A stretch of DNA of 64,000 bases, taken from contig NZ_WUWM01000005.1 in NCBI RefSeq assembly GCF_009846885.1, forward strand, positions 186,001-250,000, written 5' to 3'. The DNA is from Paenibacillus puerhi (GTDB taxonomy: Bacteria > Bacillota > Bacilli > Paenibacillales > NBRC-103111). Made by a program: the position numbers and the translations under genes. Positions within the stretch are counted from its first letter, which is position 1. Every line of letters starts with the position of its first letter. Of this stretch, positions 16,929 to 25,657 are shown in pieces. The notes beneath the pieces were generated by a model. It was given only the letters and a program-made list of their open reading frames with translations. It had not been told where the DNA came from and made no database searches.

Positions 16929-17690
16929 CTAGCGGTGAAGCGGCATCTCGGCCTCAAGCCGTCCGTTGCGCACGATCGGAGCGTACTCCAGCACGTTCAC
17001 TTGGGCGCAGTAGACGATGTCTTCGTGAAATCCGATCTTCTTCAGCCTTTTGCCGTTCGAGCTGGAGAGAAGCGCTTCCTCCAGATTGTCGCGTGCGTGT
17101 CGGTACGCTAGCAGCATGGACAGGCCGAAATCATCTATCGTGACTGCGTCTGTGCCTGCAGCGGAAGAACGGCGGGGCCAGCCGTCCGCCTCCAGCTTCA
17201 ACAGCTCTTCTACGATCAGACCGGCGCATAGGCCGTCCTCCAGGGCGAACATATCCTGTGTGCCTGCACATAAGATGACGACATCTTCCGACAGCGCAGC
17301 TGCCTTGCGCGCGCATGTCCTGGCGTTCAATAGACTGCCTATCAGCACATGTGCGGCTTTGGACGACTTCTGAATGGCGCGGGTGCCGTTGGTTGTGGTC
17401 AGTATGATGCTTTTACCCTCTACGCGATCGCTCGTATATTCCAAGGGCGAGTTGCCGAAGTCAAAGCCCGGAATTTTCTTGCAGAAGCGTTCGCCGCCCA
17501 GCAGCTCTCCCGGCCGCTGCATGTTTTTCGCCTGATTCACCGTTTCTACAGGAATGAGCTGCATGCATCCGGAGTCAATCGCCTTCAGGATGGTCGAAGT
17601 GGCCCGCAGCACATCGATCACGATTACCGTTTTATGCTGCAGATCGTCTCCTCTGGCTTCATTGACACTGGAGATGACTTGAATATGCAC
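16929..17690 (-). CDS. comB: 2-phosphosulfolactate phosphatase
   Basis: This 253-residue ComB-family enzyme removes phosphate from 2-phosphosulfolactate to give sulfolactate. Signature blocks are VIVIDVLRATSTI (early Asp), GGERFCKKIPGFDFGNSP and TTNGTRAI. The start is GTG 17690 with GAGGGGG upstream. It follows comA in the same direction (36-base gap). In spore formers sulfolactate accumulates in the developing spore. In methanogens the same steps lead to coenzyme M. Confidence 0.9.
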   Translation of the reverse strand: MHIQVISSVNEARGDDLQHKTVIVIDVLRATSTILKAIDSGCMQLIPVETVNQAKNMQRPGELLGGERFCKKIPGFDFGNSPLEYTSDRVEGKSIILTTTNGTRAIQKSSKAAHVLIGSLLNARTCARKAAALSEDVVILCAGTQDMFALEDGLCAGLIVEELLKLEADGWPRRSSAAGTDAVTIDDFGLSMLLAYRHARDNLEEALLSSSNGKRLKKIGFHEDIVYCAQVNVLEYAPIVRNGRLEAEMPLHR

Positions 17691-17726
17691 GTTCGCTCTA
17701 CCCCCTCGTTCCGTAAGTCTGTCTCA

Positions 17727-18602
17727 TCAGATGTGGTAGTACCAAGCCGGCTCCGCAGCTTCCTGCAACCTCCTGGGCATGGCAGCTATTGGCTTCGCCG
17801 TCTCGCACATTGACTGTGATAAGGTATCCGATCTAAGGCCGCGCCGGAGCGCTTCAAGGCTGATGACCTCGGCCGGAGCAATATTCCCCAGATGAATGCC
17901 CGGGCCGAGGCGCTTGAGCAGATGGACCTGCTGCTCCTTATGCGGCGCTTCCCACAGCAGGATATCGGGACTCGGCACCTGGGAGAGCACCCGGTCGAGC
18001 TCTTCGTCCCTACAGTCGCCCTTCTCGTCATAGATGCCTACGCCCCGGCCGGATTCCCTTCCCTCGATGGTTACCAGCTCGGCCCCCAGCTCGGAGTCAA
18101 TCAGCACGGTCTCGATCAGCTCCTCCAGCTCGATAGTCGATCCCCAGCCCTTTTTCCCATATTCGGTAATTACCGTAAATCCCGAATCCACCCCTCTGCG
18201 GATTAACTCGCTGCGCAGACTGCGCGGCACCTCGATGGTGCCGTCAGATATTTCCAGACCGTTGAATCCCAGATAGGCCAGCATATCCATGTAATGATCC
18301 ACGCTTTGCTGAACAATTGCGACCTCCAGAAACGTGCCGCCCGGATAAATGAGAAGGCCGCTCGCTTTGGCCATTTCTATTTTTTTGCGCAGCAAGGTCG
18401 TTTCATACAGCGGAGAGGTACCGAAGCCTATTTTCAGCATATCCATATGGGGGCCGGCGGTTTGCAGAAGATCCTCCAGCGCGTGTAGTCCAAGACCTTT
18501 GTCAATCACCATCGTTTTGCCGGCCGTACGCGGTTTACCGGCTCGCTGCCCAGTCGGGTCGCCAAGCTGAGAGTGCCATTGCAGCGGAGTTGAAACCTCC
18601 AT
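17727..18602 (-). CDS. comA: Phosphosulfolactate synthase
   Basis: This 291-residue TIM-barrel enzyme adds sulfite to phosphoenolpyruvate to give 2-phosphosulfolactate. Family blocks are TMVIDKGLGLHALEDLL, MLKIGFGTSPLY, LIYPGGTFLEVA, GLEISDGTIEVP and VTIEGRESGRGVGIYD. ATG 18602 is selected because GCGAGGCG lies 8 bases upstream; the frame stays open to an ATG at 18647 that has no ribosome site. It is probably cotranscribed with comB. Confidence 0.9.
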   Translation of the reverse strand: MEVSTPLQWHSQLGDPTGQRAGKPRTAGKTMVIDKGLGLHALEDLLQTAGPHMDMLKIGFGTSPLYETTLLRKKIEMAKASGLLIYPGGTFLEVAIVQQSVDHYMDMLAYLGFNGLEISDGTIEVPRSLRSELIRRGVDSGFTVITEYGKKGWGSTIELEELIETVLIDSELGAELVTIEGRESGRGVGIYDEKGDCRDEELDRVLSQVPSPDILLWEAPHKEQQVHLLKRLGPGIHLGNIAPAEVISLEALRRGLRSDTLSQSMCETAKPIAAMPRRLQEAAEPAWYYHI

Positions 18603-18742
18603 AACTATCGCCTCGCTATACTCAGGTTTGGAATCATGAGTCATCATATGCGCGTTGGATTGGGGAGGTGCCCGGATAGCCTAAATGAAGACGAGCCAGC
18701 ATACAGTGTTAGGGAAGACTTGGAATGCGAAGGGAGTGCTGA

Positions 18743-19018
18743 ATGTTGGGTGTGATTCATAAAATCGTCCTCGGGATGGCTGCGCTGCGACTATTGTCCG
18801 GCTGTATCGAAATTTTCGCAGCCTTGCTGATGCTTCGCTTCAACCAGATCGAGAAGGCGCTGCTCGTCAACTCGGGGCTTGCTCTGGTCGGACCGCTCGT
18901 GCTGCTCGCTACGACGACGCTTGGGTTGGTGGGACTTGCGGATAAGCTGTCGTGGGGCAAGATGCTGTGGGTGTTTGCCGGCGTCAGCTGCATCTTTATC
19001 GGAATCTTAAAAAAGTAA
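18743..19018 (+). CDS. yqhV: YqhV family (DUF2619) membrane protein
   Basis: This 91-residue protein has three hydrophobic segments and ends in IGILKK. Length, the RLLSGCIEIFAALLMLR block and the position immediately before spoIIIAA match B. subtilis YqhV, a small sporulation-linked protein of unknown function. ATG 18743 has AAGGGAG upstream. A sigma-E-like -10 (CATACAGT, 18700-18707) lies upstream but without a clear -35. Confidence 0.88.
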   Translation: MLGVIHKIVLGMAALRLLSGCIEIFAALLMLRFNQIEKALLVNSGLALVGPLVLLATTTLGLVGLADKLSWGKMLWVFAGVSCIFIGILKK

Positions 19019-19026
19019 GTAGCATA

Positions 19027-19056
19027 GTCATAGTTTCCGGATAGGGAGCATACATA
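19027..19056 (+). promoter_or_regulatory. Sigma-E-like promoter of the spoIIIA operon
   Basis: GTCATAGT (19027-19034), 14 bases, then CATACATA (19049-19056) closely fit the sigma-E pattern GTCATATT-N14-CATACAMT. It starts just after yqhV and 70 bases before spoIIIAA. The B. subtilis operon is known to be mother-cell sigma-E dependent. Confidence 0.7.
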
Positions 19057-19125
19057 TGACTGTAAAAGATGGACAGCTTGCCTTCAGACTACCGCGGATT
19101 CCGTAAGAGCGTTGGGAGGACGATC

Positions 19126-20136
19126 ATGATGCAGTCGCTGTTGAGTTATTTTTCCGACCCTATGAAACAGATTCTAGCAGCTCTATCAACGAAACTGACG
19201 TATCCGATCCAGGAGATACGTATCCGCGAAGGTCGCCCGCTCGAAGCCTCATGGGGAGGCGGCTACGGCTTTATCTCCGTCGATGGGGATTGGCGCCAGG
19301 CTCCGGAGCGGGCTTACCGGCCGACGCGTCAGGATTGCGCCGCTTTGCTGGAGCTGCTTACCCAGCATTCCATGTATACCTTCGAGGAAGAAATGAAGAG
19401 AGGCTTCCTGACCGTACCGGGAGGTCACCGGGTCGGTCTCTCCGGACGCACGGTGATCGAGCAGGGGAAGGTCAAGTATATCAAAGAGGTCAGCGGGTTC
19501 AATATCCGTATAGCGAGAGAATGGAAGCAGGCGGGCAAAGCGGTCGTTGCTCACCTGACCGAGCCCGGACAGGGGCGGATTTTATCGACGCTGATCGTTT
19601 CGCCTCCGCAGCTAGGCAAGACCACCTTGATCCGGGATATCGCACGGCTGCTGAGCAGCGGAGAAGCGCTGGAGTCAGGGCGGGCGTATAAAGTCGGAAT
19701 CGTGGACGAACGCTCCGAAATCGCGGCCTGCGTAGGCGGGGTGCCCAGCTTCGATGTCGGTCCGCGGACGGATGTGCTGGACGGCTGTCCGAAGGCGGAG
19801 GGCATGATGATGATGATCCGCTCCATGTCGCCCGAGATCCTGATCGCGGATGAAATCGGACGGGCCGAGGATGCGTCGGCGCTTCATGAAGCTCTTCATG
19901 CGGGCATCAGCGTCATTGCTACCGCCCATGGGAGGGACGTTCAGGATGTCGGAGGACGCCCGATCCTAAGGGAGCTTCTCCGTGACGGAGTATTCGAGCG
20001 CTTTGTCGTGCTGTCTTCGCCCGGACAGTCAGGATGGGGGGACAGGAAGGCAGTCGGACCGCTGACAGCCGTCTATGATACAGGAGGACGGCGGATCGAC
20101 GAGCGGCTGACGCTTCGTGGAGGGGCAAGCTTATGA
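19126..20136 (+). CDS. spoIIIAA: Stage III sporulation protein AA (ATPase)
   Basis: This 336-residue secretion-type ATPase powers or assembles the SpoIIIA-SpoIIQ channel between mother cell and forespore. The P-loop is VSPPQLGKTTL, with Ser where the first Gly of the Walker A motif is usual. Further blocks are VDERSEIAAC, MMMMIRSMSPEILIADEIGR (Walker B) and ISVIATAHGRDV. ATG 19126 (or 19129) follows GGGAGGA. A TTG 57 bases upstream would add about 19 residues but has no ribosome site. Confidence 0.93.
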   Translation: MMQSLLSYFSDPMKQILAALSTKLTYPIQEIRIREGRPLEASWGGGYGFISVDGDWRQAPERAYRPTRQDCAALLELLTQHSMYTFEEEMKRGFLTVPGGHRVGLSGRTVIEQGKVKYIKEVSGFNIRIAREWKQAGKAVVAHLTEPGQGRILSTLIVSPPQLGKTTLIRDIARLLSSGEALESGRAYKVGIVDERSEIAACVGGVPSFDVGPRTDVLDGCPKAEGMMMMIRSMSPEILIADEIGRAEDASALHEALHAGISVIATAHGRDVQDVGGRPILRELLRDGVFERFVVLSSPGQSGWGDRKAVGPLTAVYDTGGRRIDERLTLRGGASL

Positions 20137-20179
20137 AGCGTCGGCGGGGAAGGAGCCTCCTGCGCAAAGGGAGCCCGCC

Positions 20180-20698
20180 ATGATCAAGCTGCTCGGCGCA
20201 GGCATGATTCTCCTGGCGGGCACGCTGCTCGGATTTTATCAGGCTTCGCAGCTGTCCCGACGTCCGAGACAGATCGGCGATGCGATTAGGCTGCTTCAAC
20301 GGCTGGAGACCGAGATCGTCTACGGCTATACGCCACTGCCGGGGGCGCTTCGGAAGACGGGGCAGTCCAGCGCTACGGAGGTCGGAAGCTTATTCGTGCG
20401 CACCGCCGATGAGCTGCTTCGCTCCGGGGGCAGGCCCGTACAGCTGATCTGGCAGGAGACCGTGCAAGCTTTGTGGCGGAATCTGTCCATGAAGCAGGGG
20501 GAGAGGGAGGTGCTGCTCCAGTTCGGAGCAACGCTAGGACTGTCGGACCGGGAGGACCAGGTCAAGCATGTAAGGCTGGCCATCAGCCAGCTTCAAGGGG
20601 AAGAGGACAATGCCCGGGACGAACAGCAGAGGTATGAACGGATGTGGAAAAGTCTCGGACTGCTGATGGGGGCGCTGGTCGTAGTATTGATCTACTAA
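20180..20698 (+). CDS. spoIIIAB: Stage III sporulation protein AB
   Basis: This 172-residue protein has one N-terminal membrane helix (LLGAGMILLAGTLLGFYQA) and one at the C-terminus (GLLMGALVVVLIY) around a helical T2SF-like domain (RLLQRLETEIVYG, GATLGLSDREDQVKH). Length equals B. subtilis SpoIIIAB (171). ATG 20180 follows AAAGGGAG; longer upstream frames overlap spoIIIAA without a ribosome site. Confidence 0.93.
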   Translation: MIKLLGAGMILLAGTLLGFYQASQLSRRPRQIGDAIRLLQRLETEIVYGYTPLPGALRKTGQSSATEVGSLFVRTADELLRSGGRPVQLIWQETVQALWRNLSMKQGEREVLLQFGATLGLSDREDQVKHVRLAISQLQGEEDNARDEQQRYERMWKSLGLLMGALVVVLIY

Positions 20699-20744
20699 AT
20701 CCGGACTGTCCGGCGCAAAGGGTTTTAAGGATGGGGTGCCTCTC

Positions 20745-20948
20745 ATGAATGTGGATGTGAATGCGATATTTCAGATTGCCGGCATCGGCATCATTATCGC
20801 GATGATACACACGGTGCTCAAGCAGATGGGCAAGGAGGACATGGCCCACTGGGTTACGCTGATCGGATTTGTCGTTGTGTTGTTTATGGTTGTCCGTCTG
20901 CTCGACAGTCTGTTTCAGGAGATCAAAACAATCTTTCTCTTCCAATAA
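20745..20948 (+). CDS. spoIIIAC: Stage III sporulation protein AC
   Basis: This 67-residue two-helix membrane protein (NAIFQIAGIGIIIAMIHTVL, HWVTLIGFVVVLFMVVRLL) is the size of B. subtilis SpoIIIAC (68). It is a small subunit of the SpoIIIA channel, related to its neighbour SpoIIIAD. ATG 20745 is preceded by AAGGATGGGG; a GTG three codons earlier is possible. Confidence 0.93.
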   Translation: MNVDVNAIFQIAGIGIIIAMIHTVLKQMGKEDMAHWVTLIGFVVVLFMVVRLLDSLFQEIKTIFLFQ

Positions 20949-20985
20949 GGAAGCTTTAGCTCAGGTGGCGAGGCGGGAGCGGCCC

Positions 20986-21375
20986 ATGGAGATTATACAG
21001 GTGGTAGGACTCGGTCTCTTAACGGCGGTGCTGGTGCTGGTTATCAAGGAGCAGAAGCCGATGTTCGCCTTTCTGCTGACGACCTTTACCGGGATTGTGA
21101 TCTTCCTGTTCCTCATCGGCAAAATTTCGTCTGTTATTCACATGCTGGAGGATCTGGCAGCCAAGGCCGACATCAATGTCATCTTTCTTAAAACGATATT
21201 GAAAATTATAGGTATCGCCTATATTGCCGAGTTCGGCGCCCAGGTCGTCCGGGATGCCGGACAAGAGTCGGTCGCAGCCAAGATCGAGCTGGCGGGGAAG
21301 GTCCTGATTATGGTCATGGCCATTCCGATCATATCCGTCATTATCGAAACGGTTATCAAGCTGCTGCCGGCCTAA
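20986..21375 (+). CDS. spoIIIAD: Stage III sporulation protein AD
   Basis: This 129-residue protein has four hydrophobic segments. Family blocks are IIQVVGLGLLTAVLVLVIKE, INVIFLKTILKIIGIAYIAEFG and QVVRDAGQESVAAKIELAGKV. ATG 20986 follows GGCGGGAG; the open frame reaches back into spoIIIAC but without a ribosome site. It is part of the channel complex in the forespore-engulfing membrane. Confidence 0.94.
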   Translation: MEIIQVVGLGLLTAVLVLVIKEQKPMFAFLLTTFTGIVIFLFLIGKISSVIHMLEDLAAKADINVIFLKTILKIIGIAYIAEFGAQVVRDAGQESVAAKIELAGKVLIMVMAIPIISVIIETVIKLLPA

Positions 21376-21456
21376 ACGGCGAGGGGCTGCAGGGGGCTGA
21401 CGCAAGCTCCGGCCATCCCGAGCGGCAGCCAGGCGCTGAACCAGGAGATGAAGCCC

Positions 21457-22680
21457 ATGTTCCGACCGAATCGCCGCATACGCTGGCTGATTACCGCCGC
21501 GATCCTTACCGTGTTTTTCTTCGGCAGCGACACCGGGATCGCTTGCAAGCACGGGGCCGGATGTACAAGCGGCGTACAGGCGGCCGTACCGGCCGATGAG
21601 CTGGTTCGCCAGCAGGCCGAGCGGCTTCCTCTGGATCAGGTAGAGCAGTTCTGGAGCACGCTGATGAAGCAGTACGGAGGTTACTTCCCGGACAGCAAAG
21701 CGCCCACTTTCAAGGACCTGCTTCTGGGGGCCAAGGACTTCAGCATCGGCAGCCTGTTCGCCGGTCTGCTCAAGTATTTCTTTCATGAACTGATCTATAA
21801 CGGCAAGCTGCTGGTGTCCATCGTCGTTCTTACCGTGTTCAGCATGCTGCTGGAGACGCTGCAAAGCTCATTTGAGAAAAATGCCGTCAGCAAGGTCGCA
21901 TATGCCATCTCCTTCCTTGTGCTGATGATTCTTGCGGTCAACAGCTTCAATGTCGCTATCGGATACGCCAAGTCAGCCATCACCGATATGATTCACTTCA
22001 TGATCGCCGTCGTACCGCTGCTGCTGACACTGCTGGCATCGATGGGCAATGCGGTATCCGTTACCGTGCTTCATCCGCTTATCGTCTTTATGGTTCACGC
22101 GGTAGGAACGGCGGTGCATCTGGTCGTCTTCCCGCTGCTGTTCTTCTCGGCGATTCTGCACATCGTCAGCGGATTGTCGGATAAATACAAGGTGACACAG
22201 CTGGCTAATCTGCTCCGGACGGTAAGTCTGGCGTGCCTCGGCATTTTCATCACGGTCTTTCTGGGCGTGATCTCGGTCCAAGGGGCGACCGGAGCCGTAG
22301 CAGACGGGGTCACCATACGGACGGCCAAGTATATTGCGGGCAACTTCGTACCTGTGGTAGGCCGCTTGTTCTCCGACGCGTCGGAGACGGTGATCGGAGC
22401 CTCGCTTCTGGTTAAGAATGCGATCGGTTTGGCGGGTGTTGTCGTCATCATGGTGCTCTGCGCTTTCCCCGCGCTGAAAATAATGGCGTTAGCCTTCATA
22501 TATAACATCTCCGCAGCGGTGCTGCAGCCTCTCGGAGATAATCCGATGATCGCTTGTCTTCAGACCATCGGCCGAAGCATGATTTATGTGTTTGCCGCTC
22601 TAGCGGTAGTCGGGCTGATGTTCTTCCTGGCTATTACGATCATGATCGCGGCGGGCAATGTATCGGTAATGATGCGCTAA
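21457..22680 (+). CDS. spoIIIAE: Stage III sporulation protein AE
   Basis: This 407-residue polytopic protein has an N-terminal signal-like helix, a soluble region (residues about 40-100) and about seven membrane helices. Conserved parts include LLETLQSSFEKNAVSKVAYA, HPLIVFMVHAVGTAVHLVVF and SVQGATGAVADGVTIRTAKY. ATG 21457 is chosen because CAGGAG lies 9 bases upstream; ATG 21448 overlaps that site. It is the largest membrane component of the SpoIIIA channel. Confidence 0.93.
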   Translation: MFRPNRRIRWLITAAILTVFFFGSDTGIACKHGAGCTSGVQAAVPADELVRQQAERLPLDQVEQFWSTLMKQYGGYFPDSKAPTFKDLLLGAKDFSIGSLFAGLLKYFFHELIYNGKLLVSIVVLTVFSMLLETLQSSFEKNAVSKVAYAISFLVLMILAVNSFNVAIGYAKSAITDMIHFMIAVVPLLLTLLASMGNAVSVTVLHPLIVFMVHAVGTAVHLVVFPLLFFSAILHIVSGLSDKYKVTQLANLLRTVSLACLGIFITVFLGVISVQGATGAVADGVTIRTAKYIAGNFVPVVGRLFSDASETVIGASLLVKNAIGLAGVVVIMVLCAFPALKIMALAFIYNISAAVLQPLGDNPMIACLQTIGRSMIYVFAALAVVGLMFFLAITIMIAAGNVSVMMR

Positions 22681-22705
22681 GGCTCGGACGAAGGGAGGGG
22701 CGGGC

Positions 22706-23437
22706 CTGGAATTTTTGAGCCAATGGCTAAAGTCGGTTGTGCTCGTCATTCTGATCGCAACCTTCGTGGACCTGCTGCTGCCGAACCGGTCGATGCAGCG
22801 TTATGTGAAAACCGTCATGAGCTTATTTCTTCTGATGACGCTGCTTCAGCCGCTGCTGTCCCTGCTGAGAACCGAGTCCGCTATCGAGGAAAGGCTTACG
22901 GCAACCCTGCTTCAACCGGAAGCCGTCAAGGCGGAAGGGCGCATCGATTCGCTCGAGGTTATCCGTCAGCGCGGCCAAACGCTGCAGGAGCGGCAACGGG
23001 AGGACGCCGAACGATTGGTCCGTTCACAGGTAGCCGAGCTGATGAAGCGGCAGATCGAGCAGCAAGTTCCCGTCAGCGTGCGCAGCGTGAATGTCGAAAC
23101 CGGGCCGAATGATCAGGGGCAGCCCGTGATCCGCAGGGTGGTGCTGGCGGTGGAGGAGGCAAAGCCGGAGGACGCTTCGCGTGAACAGACACGTACCCAA
23201 GCGGCGTCGCCTGCGATCGGAGCGTTCAAGCCGATGGAGCCTGTTACCCCGCCTGCTGAGGTGCGGATCGGGCGGGGAGCTGCGCCGGCCGCCCAAACGC
23301 ATAAGGAAGAGCAAACCAAGCTTATTTCCCCAAGTCTGCTGCAAGCGAAGACGCAAATTATTCGGTTGCTGGAGCTGGATTGGCAGCTTCGGCAGGAACA
23401 GATCGAGCTGATGCTGGAACCGTCCCCGGGGAGGTGA
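22706..23437 (+). CDS. spoIIIAF: Stage III sporulation protein AF
   Basis: This 243-residue protein has two N-terminal membrane helices (WLKSVVLVILIATFVDLLLP and YVKTVMSLFLLMTLLQPLL) and a periplasm-side soluble domain with a ring-building fold. The likely start is a CTG at 22706: GGGAGGGG lies five bases upstream, and the resulting MEFLSQWLKSV aligns with the SpoIIIAF N-terminus. The alternative, TTG 22715, is 14 bases from the ribosome site. The C-terminal part has an Ala/Pro-rich insertion (residues about 150-200). Confidence 0.88.
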   Translation: MEFLSQWLKSVVLVILIATFVDLLLPNRSMQRYVKTVMSLFLLMTLLQPLLSLLRTESAIEERLTATLLQPEAVKAEGRIDSLEVIRQRGQTLQERQREDAERLVRSQVAELMKRQIEQQVPVSVRSVNVETGPNDQGQPVIRRVVLAVEEAKPEDASREQTRTQAASPAIGAFKPMEPVTPPAEVRIGRGAAPAAQTHKEEQTKLISPSLLQAKTQIIRLLELDWQLRQEQIELMLEPSPGR

Positions 23438-23441
23438 GTCG

Positions 23442-24080
23442 ATGGAGGAACATCAGAAGAACAAATGGCTTCGCTGGCTGGGCGGCGGTCCGGGAGGACC
23501 GAAGCGGGTCCAGGCGTTCCGCTGGCTGCTGCTGCTCGGACTGGCGGGAGCCGCCCTGCTCCTTATGGATTCCTTCCTCACCGTGAAGGATGTGGAGCCG
23601 CTGGGCACTAGCCGCGCCTCCCCGGAGGACAAGTCGAGCACGGTCTTCGGCAGCTCCAGCCGGGAACAGACGAGCTTCCGGGAATACGAGGAGGCTTACC
23701 AAACCAAGCTGCGCGACATGCTGTCCCAGATCGTAGGCGTCGGCGAAGTCGAGGTGCTGGTCACGATCGAGTCCACCGAAGAGATCCAGACGGAACGCAA
23801 TACAAAGGAAACGCAGCAGGTGACGAATGAGAAGGACCAGCACGGAGCCACCCGGCATATAACCGATGTGAGCCGCAGCGGCGAGGTCGTCGTATATGAA
23901 TCGGGAGGAAACGGGAAGCAGCCGCTGATCGTCAAAACTATCAAGCCGAAGATCCGGGGGGTTCTGGTCGTAGCCAAGGGAGCGGATAACCTGACGGTTA
24001 AAAAAATGATGATTGAAGCGGTGGAACGGGGGCTTGACGTGCCGGCGCACCGGATATCGATATTGCCCCGGAAGCAATAG
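23442..24080 (+). CDS. spoIIIAG: Stage III sporulation protein AG
   Basis: This 212-residue protein has one N-terminal helix (WLLLLGLAGAALLLMDSFL) and a ring-building domain starting EAYQTKLRDMLSQIVGVGEVEVLVTIES, with later IKPKIRGVLVVAKGADN and KMMIEAVERGLDVPAHRISI. In B. subtilis it forms a large ring that lines the channel. ATG 23442 follows GGGGAGGTGAG, four bases after spoIIIAF. Confidence 0.94.
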   Translation: MEEHQKNKWLRWLGGGPGGPKRVQAFRWLLLLGLAGAALLLMDSFLTVKDVEPLGTSRASPEDKSSTVFGSSSREQTSFREYEEAYQTKLRDMLSQIVGVGEVEVLVTIESTEEIQTERNTKETQQVTNEKDQHGATRHITDVSRSGEVVVYESGGNGKQPLIVKTIKPKIRGVLVVAKGADNLTVKKMMIEAVERGLDVPAHRISILPRKQ

Positions 24081-24126
24081 CCGCGGCTGTCTAACGTATA
24101 TAAACCCATCTGAGGAGGAATTAGGG

Positions 24127-24900
24127 ATGAACTCCAAAAAACAAACCATATGGCTGGTATCGATGCTGAGCTTGATGGTCGTGCTCTCTGCTTACTATCT
24201 GTTTACCGAGGATGTGAAGGAACTGGACATCGCGACTACCGCTGCCGGTCTCAAGACGGATGAAATCGTCGTGAATACGGGTCAGCTGGATACGGGCGCT
24301 CCTGCAGCGGCAGACGCCAAGGCCGTGTCCGCCAAAGTCAGCGAGGCCAAAACAGACGCAAAGGCTACCGACTTGAAAGCCGCCGAAGCAAAGACAGCTG
24401 ATCCGAAGGCTGAAACCAAAGCAGACGGGAAATCGAGCGGGGCCGCAGCCGGTGTCGGCCAAGCTCAGCCCGTGTCGAAAACGGACGCAGGGGCCGTGAC
24501 AGAGGAAGCCAAAGTTTTGCAAAATATGCAAGCGACGGCCAAGGCCACATCCGGCACGGATTTCTTTATCTCCCAGCAGCTGAAGCGTAACGAAGAGCTG
24601 GCCAAGCAGGTGGAAAGTTTGATGACGATAGCAACCGATCCGAAGAAAAGTAAGGAAGAGGCGGCCAAAGCGCAGGAGGAGCTGGGCAGGCTGCAGGATA
24701 CACAGGACAAAGTCACCAGCTTGGAAGAAAGCCTGATGAAGGATTACCCGCAGGCGGTCGTTACCCAGGATGCGTCCAAATGGAAGGTAACGGTGCAGGC
24801 CACCAAGCTGGAGCGCAGTCAGGCAGTGAGCATCGTCGACAAGGCGATCGAGGAGCTCGGACTGAAGCCGGATCAGATCAAGGTTGAAATGAAGCCGTAA
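24127..24900 (+). CDS. spoIIIAH: Stage III sporulation protein AH
   Basis: This 257-residue protein has an N-terminal membrane helix and a C-terminal ring-building domain (ATSGTDFFISQQLKRNEELA, then WKVTVQATKLERSQAVSIVDKAI) that binds forespore SpoIIQ across the septum. Between them is a long low-complexity linker (about residues 60-125) rich in Ala, Lys and Asp, making it longer than B. subtilis SpoIIIAH (218). ATG 24127 follows GAGGAGGA. It is last in the operon, with a terminator 74 bases downstream. Confidence 0.94.
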   Translation: MNSKKQTIWLVSMLSLMVVLSAYYLFTEDVKELDIATTAAGLKTDEIVVNTGQLDTGAPAAADAKAVSAKVSEAKTDAKATDLKAAEAKTADPKAETKADGKSSGAAAGVGQAQPVSKTDAGAVTEEAKVLQNMQATAKATSGTDFFISQQLKRNEELAKQVESLMTIATDPKKSKEEAAKAQEELGRLQDTQDKVTSLEESLMKDYPQAVVTQDASKWKVTVQATKLERSQAVSIVDKAIEELGLKPDQIKVEMKP

Positions 24901-24973
24901 GCAGCCGGATTCGACAATCGGATGAGCTTCGCTCCATACGGCTGGACCTAGTATGGATAGTAGGAATGGAGAA

Positions 24974-25000
24974 AGAGCCTGCGCGCGTCAGGCTCTTTTT
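24974..25000 (+). terminator. Terminator of the spoIIIA operon
   Basis: AGAGCCTG-CGCGCGT-CAGGCTCT is followed by TTTTT. Confidence 0.9.
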
Positions 25001-25146
25001 GCCGCCTGACTTTTGCGGGGCGCCAAACTGCCTGACGGGCGGAAGGGTGTGAAGAGCGGTAGGCCCGGTGCCGTAATAAACTCTTCCCTTCAAACTAGAT
25101 TGTGATATAATAACAACGTCAGAAAGCCCAAAGGAGTGGATTTCCT

Positions 25147-25641
25147 GTGTTTAAGCTGAGCGAAATCAAAGAATTGGTCAAGCTGGTGGACCAAAGCTCT
25201 TTGCAAGAACTTGAGATTGAAAGCGAAGGCTCGCGCCTTTTCATCCGTAAACCGGTAAAAACCGAACAGGTGCTTGTCACCGCTGCTCCCAGCGCGCAGC
25301 AATTCGCCCCTGTGCTGGCGCCGAATCCGGCAGCAGCGGCGGTACAAGCCCCTGCGGCACAAAGCTCAACGGCTGCCGCTCCCGTGGCTGCCGATGCGGG
25401 ATTACATACAATTGCATCTCCGATGGTCGGCACGTTCTATTCGGCGCCTTCGCCTGGAGCTGCATCGTTTGTTTCCAAAGGCAGCGAGGTTAAGGAGAAA
25501 ACCGTCGTTTGCATTATTGAAGCGATGAAGCTTATGAATGAGATTGAAGCCGAGGTCAAGGGCGAGATCGTTCAAGTGCTGGCTGAGAACGGTCAACTCG
25601 TCGAGTACGGACAACCGTTGTTTCTGGTGAAACCGGAGTAA
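25147..25641 (+). CDS. accB: Biotin carboxyl carrier protein of acetyl-CoA carboxylase
   Basis: This 164-residue carrier holds the biotin that shuttles CO2 in the first step of fatty acid synthesis. The N-terminal helix ([15 protein letters not shown]) is followed by an Ala/Pro-rich linker (residues 45-85) and the biotinyl domain with the biotin lysine in [14 protein letters not shown]. The start is GTG 25147 behind AAAGGAGTGG. A TATAAT with an upstream TGTG lies at 25106-25111. It is followed by accC after 16 bases. Confidence 0.96.
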   Translation: MFKLSEIKELVKLVDQSSLQELEIESEGSRLFIRKPVKTEQVLVTAAPSAQQFAPVLAPNPAAAAVQAPAAQSSTAAAPVAADAGLHTIASPMVGTFYSAPSPGAASFVSKGSEVKEKTVVCIIEAMKLMNEIEAEVKGEIVQVLAENGQLVEYGQPLFLVKPE

Positions 25642-25657
25642 GTAGGAGGAGAACCCT

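Noticed and set aside
18700-18707. CATACAGT as a separate sigma-E promoter of yqhV
   Set aside because: The -10 is good but no acceptable -35 lies 14-15 bases upstream, so it is mentioned with yqhV and not listed.
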